Source: Blastomyces gilchristii SLH14081
Lineage: Eukaryota; Ascomycota; Eurotiomycetes; Onygenales; Ajellomycetaceae
DNA length: 64,000 nucleotides
Reading direction: 5' to 3'
Assembly (NCBI RefSeq): GCF_000003855.2
Contig: NW_003101652.1
Span: forward strand, 1 to 64,000
In this document: piece after piece, positions 59,985 through 64,000 of the stretch
Numbering within the stretch: position 1 is the stretch's first letter
How the letters are laid out: the number at the start of each line of letters is the position of its first letter
Translations under genes and position numbers: made by a program
The notes under the pieces: generated by a model
What the model was told of the DNA's origin: nothing
Database searches by the model: none
What the model saw: the letters and a program-made list of their open reading frames with translations, nothing else

Positions 59985-60771
59985 AGTTCTGCAGATCATC
60001 AAGGCGCGTGAGCACTGTCACAGATTGAAGAAAGAGAAGAAGAAGATGTTCAAGCAAGAAGAGACAGATTATAAGACATATTATAATATCTTGAAGAGAC
60101 TCTGTAAGAGAGTAGAATGATAATGATTTTAAGTAACACTTCTGATAGATTTAGACTGAACTGAGTATAGAAATAATGTGAATGACACTGCTTATAAGAG
60201 ATTGAAGAAGAAGATAGTGAAGAGTCTTATACAGCAGTGATAAGATCAGAAGAAGTTCTGAGAATGATTTAAGTTCAAGATAAAAAGAGAGAGAGAGAAG
60301 AAGAGTATTACTGTAAATAAGCAGTGATAGAAGAAGATTGAGAGAGTGTTAAAGTAGAAAATAAAGAAGTCAAAACTGATAAGTTTTTTATTTATTGAGA
60401 GATAATGATTTTTAATAATACTTCTATTCTCTAATTAATTAGCAGGAGCTGACAGAGAAGAAGGGAATTGAGACCTTGTTCAGGTCTTGAATGTGCTTCA
60501 TAATTTAGAACATTGAGAAGACAGCTCTACTCTCTGAGCATGTCAATCTACTTGCTGCTGAGGTGGAACCTGAGGCAGCAGATCAGAAAATACAGGATTT
60601 TGAGATGCAGATTGATCTGACTGAGAGAAAGCAGTGAGAATTCTTCTCTGAGAAGGCAGTGAAGAGAGATTTTAAGATGATTATCATCTCAGATAAGAAG
60701 AAGAAGAAGAAGAAGAAGAATGAGAAGTGAATTATAAAGAATAATAAGAAGAATGAGAAAGAGAAGAAGTA
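59985..60771 (+). pseudogene. Accessory gene in hAT E, unknown lysine-rich protein
   Basis: One coherent coding pattern of about 230 codons in three blocks: QIIKAREHCHRLKKEKKKMF (about 59993); YRNNVNDTAYKRLKKKIVKS through NKQ.KKIERVLK; and, after an intron-like break ending CTAATTAATTAG (about 60442), ELTEKKGIETLF, LLAAEVEPEAADQKIQDFEM and a lysine tail (KKKKKKKNEK, then KNEKEKK stop at 60771). Stops inside are at TGA (Trp) positions. GT..AG-like breaks occur near 60110-60157 and 60400-60442. It could be a second transposon protein that binds DNA or RNA, or a captured host gene. I do not recognise a family. Confidence 0.5.
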
Positions 60772-61399
60772 GATTTTTTTCTTTTTATATTAGTTAGTTA
60801 TAAGTTTAAGTTCATAATTATTAATAATTAAAATTGATTTTAAGTTTTCAAAAATTATTGTACAAGTTGTAATCAAGTCAGGAATGATATATATATATAT
60901 ATATATTTAACTATCATGATTCACAAATCACTATAATGTATAAGTATCAACATTTTTTCAATATTGATATTCACAATATTAATATATTTTTAATGATATT
61001 ATTTGATAATGCAATTTGATAACACTCTCTTTTACAATATTAATATATTTCAAGAAATATGACAGAGATTAATCAAGATTGTTTATTTACTTTTATATAT
61101 CAATGATATTCAATCTGAGTTAGTACTAAAATTATAACTAAGCTAAGAAATAAGATTATTTTCTCTTATATTAATTCTTCTTACACACATCAGTGATTAG
61201 TTATTGAAAATAAATTATTATCTTTCTCAAATTATTATCATATCTTCTGAATTTACTTCTTTCACTTCTTTTACTTCTATTGAAGATTCATAAACTCTTT
61301 AAGAAATCACTGTAAATTACAAAGTCTATATTATTTACAATTCAATACAGAATACTCTCTTTCAATTATAATGAATGATTACTTCATTCTTCACATTTA

Positions 61400-63640
61400 A
61401 TTTCAGGTCATAAAATTTATGAAAAACTCAATACAAACACTGAGATGAACTATGAAATAATTATCAACAGATTGTATTACAGATTACTGAGAAGTCATCT
61501 CTCTGCTACAATCACTGCAACTTTATTCAGAAACATTCATCATGAACTGATTATAATTCTGAAGGAATTTCTTGACATCTGAAGTCATCAGAATGCAGAC
61601 AATAAAAGAAAAATAATCAGAAAATTACTACTGAGCTGGTAAGTTACTCTATCAGATAACAATTTTTAATAATACTAACTTTCTAATTTGAAGAAAATTA
61701 TGTGAAAACAATTATATATCAGTACTCTGATTTCACAACTCTCATCTGATAACTTCTGTGAATAATTACTTTGTATATATATATCTCTGAATCTTTCTCT
61801 TTAATCAATTGAAAACCCTGAATTCTGAAGACTTTTTCAAATGCTTAATTCAAATCTTCATATTTCACATTGATTCTGTCTTCAGTTCAATCTCAAGACA
61901 CTACAAAGTCAATATACAATATCTAGAATCAGAGTTAAAGAATCATCAAAGAGTGTCTCTCACAGTGAATGCATAAACTAGTATAAACAATCTTGCATTT
62001 ATAAGAGTTACATGTTATTATATTGATGAGAACTGAACTTATCAAGAGATATTAATTGAATTTGAATCATTGATCAGTAGTCATACTGAGAATTATATGA
62101 CAGAGATATTAATAACTGTGATTAAAAATAACTATTGAGATATTAGTCTCAGTCTTCTTACAATTACAACTGATAATACTACAAATAACTATACTATGAT
62201 GAAGAGCTTGAAGCAAAAATTGGCTTTGTATTTTTAAAATAATAAACAAGGTCATATCTTCTGCATTGCTCATGTGATTCAACTTGTAATACAAATACTG
62301 ATAAAGAATCTTAATATCAAGATGAAGAATAATGAGATGACTGATTCTTGAGATGAGAATGAGATGAAAGTGATTACTCAAGTAACTTTTATATTCACTT
62401 TATAAAAGATAATATTTTTTAATAACACTTTTTAATATTGCTTTTTAATAACACTTTTTAATAATGCTACTGTTAATTTTGAATAGATTGACTAATAATT
62501 TAAATATCACAGATTTAAAACATTGTTAATGCAATTTATATCTTCTCTAAACAATAATAATGATTTCATGATATTCAATAAATAAATAAATCAGTCATAT
62601 CACTGAATATGCTACAGAATGTTAGAATATGATGAAGTTCAACATATGAAATAACTGTTCAGACTCTTCAATTATGTCAGATAATTGATCATTGAGTGTA
62701 ACACTCTGATTGAGAAAAGATTCAGATATTGAAACTTTCTGATATGAAGTGAACTCAGTTGAAATATATAATTGATTTACTGTTTCAGTTTTATAAGATA
62801 ATAAAGACAGTCTCAATCACTTGTACATCAATGCTGCAGTCAGTCTGATAAGTGTATAACAGTTTATTTACTCATCTTGAGAAGCAGTTGAATCACTCAA
62901 AAAGAAATTCAGTCTGAGATAATGCTATAGCACAGGCTATTATTACTGTAAGAGATAAACTGATATATTACTACAGTAAAACTGAACAATCTTTTACAGA
63001 GTACTATACTATAGCAGCTCTACTAGATTCCTTCTATTGAGTTAATATCTACACTTCTCAAGATTGAACAGAGAAGAAATGAGACTTATATATTAAATTA
63101 GTCTGAGACTACTACAATGCTAACTATCAGAGATTTGAATGAGCAGATATTCAAGATATGAAGACAGTGAAATATAATTCTCTAGTAAGTAATGATCTTT
63201 GATAATACTCTATATCTCATAGAACTATAATACTAACTTTGAAACAGAACTTGTATACATTGATTACAACTGAAAATCAGGCAAAACTATATACTTGTAA
63301 AACTGAATTTGACTGCTATCTTCAAGATAATTCAATAAATTTTTGCATCAAATCAATTCTAGAGTTATGAAAAATTATTGAGAGTATATATTCAACTGTT
63401 GTACTGATGATATGTGATATTCTGACAATTTCATTGACAGAGGTAGAAATGAAGTGAAAGTTCAACTCAAGTTAAGATATTTATCACTATCACTGAGAAC
63501 AATTATAAGAAGAAATAAACAAGAAACTCATGATTGTAAAACATGAAATTATCAGACAGTTTAATATCTCTGATCACAGTATATCAGAGAAGTGTAGTTT
63601 TCATGAGAAAGTGAAGAATACACTTACACAAGAATGTATT
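61400..63640 (+). pseudogene. hAT transposase relic
   Basis: The C-terminal half is clear. A stretch VYNSLFTHLEKQLNHSKRNS (about 62860-62925) leads into NAIAQAIITVRDKLIYYYSK and TIAALLDSFY.VNIYTSQD (about 62930-63080), then the dimerisation domain with EFDCYLQDNSIN.CIKSILE (about 63305), ILTISLTEVEMK.KFNSS and a conserved H-x-EQL...LMIVKHEI tail (about 63420-63545). These match hAT family patterns (PF05699-type). Likely introns with GTAAGT and TACTAAC: 61639-61693 and 63185-63247. Several Trp and Arg codons are TGA. The N-terminal BED finger and the catalytic Asp positions could not be placed. Confidence 0.85.
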
Positions 63641-63980
63641 TAGTTGTTTCATGAGTGTTACTAATAATTGTTATCAAATTCTGATTATATAAGCAATCAC
63701 TGAATGAACTGAATGAGACTGATTTTGATCTTCAGTCTCAGTCTTATTCTGATTTTGAAAGAATGATCATCTTTCACAGTTTATTCTGAGAAATTACTCT
63801 CATTTCACTGTTCTTGAATTAAATCTGATCATTTTTCATGTCATTTCTCTCAGAAATGATTCATTTTCAGATTTTTTTGAGGCTTGGTCCTGGTGGAACT
63901 CACGTCAAGAAATGTATGAGATCAGATCAAATGGAACTAAATGTGAAATTTATGATCCCGCCAGCCAGTCTAGTCATCAC

Positions 63981-64000
63981 TGCATTTTATAAGATTTGTA
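63981..64000 (+). mobile_element. Gypsy C, continuation of RT
   Basis: The first 20 bases after the right target copy of hAT E. It continues the interrupted RT (LDVIT followed by AFYKI). Confidence 0.8.

Larger units (their letters stand above)
58180..63972 (+). mobile_element. Complete hAT transposon E (5.8 kb)
   Basis: Ends TAGACTGACCGTG (58180) and ...CCAGCCAGTCTA (63972), with a perfect 8-bp target duplication GTCATCAC at 58172-58179 and 63973-63980. The RT frame of Gypsy C continues across it. The C-terminal hAT dimerisation domain is recognisable near 63300-63620. The element is longer than Restless-type fungal hATs (about 4 kb, from memory) and holds an extra gene (59985-60771). It shares its ends with the five MITEs, making it the likely autonomous relative. 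Confidence 0.95.

Overview
This window looks like a transposon graveyard from a filamentous ascomycete (Pezizomycotina; some features suggest Eurotiomycetes, which is a guess). Most of it is very AT-rich and almost every old gene is riddled with TGA stops. The cause is visible. C is nearly absent before G or C but common before A and T, so TGG (Trp) has become TGA, CCN (Pro) has become TCN, and GGN (Gly) has become GAN/AGN. This is a repeat-mutation (RIP-like) signature at CpG and CpC, not the textbook CpA pattern. Small islands (about 24.3-27.3 kb, 29.3-30.05 kb, 32.2-34.0 kb, 46.64-47.21 kb and parts of each LTR) keep normal composition. I see no intact host gene.

Layout. 1-138: end of an LTR, inserted in a hAT relic (139-1845). 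1854-8744: Ty3/Gypsy chromovirus relic with a chromodomain. 8745-14151: second hAT relic carrying two Tad1-like LINE insertions at one site and a 219-base assembly gap. 14225-20484: Gypsy element A (309-bp LTRs) with a 506-bp hAT-type MITE inside. 21114-23935: relic of a DUF3435 / C2H2 tyrosine-recombinase-type gene. 24.9-32.46 kb: a low-copy repeat, a 61-bp minisatellite, ORF1 of a second LINE family, a complete Fot1/Pogo transposon, and a tRNA-headed chimeric LINE. 32.48-34.47 kb: 17-bp minisatellite and non-repetitive DNA. 34.47-49.3 kb: a phosphotransferase (APH-like) pseudogene split by a MITE and by Gypsy element B (35391-48615), which itself holds a full-length 7.5-kb LINE (39683-47210). 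49.3-55.4 kb: degenerate unknown DNA with three more MITEs. 55481 to the end: Gypsy element C, whose RT domain is interrupted by a 5.8-kb hAT element (58180-63972).

The insertions can be ordered because target-site duplications (TSDs) survive: 5 bp for Gypsy, 8 bp for hAT and MITEs, 12-17 bp for LINEs, TA for Fot1. In four places the interrupted sequence reads through when the insert is ignored: the APH gene across its MITE and Gypsy, Gypsy A across its MITE, Gypsy B across its LINE, and Gypsy C across its hAT.

The most unusual object is the unit 29310-32183. It starts exactly at the first base of a tRNA-like sequence with perfect Pol III A and B boxes, continues into about 670 bp packed with hairpins, switches to the 3' half of a Tad1-like LINE with a (TAA)n tail, and is bounded by a perfect 12-bp TSD. 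It looks like one retrotransposition event of a chimeric RNA.
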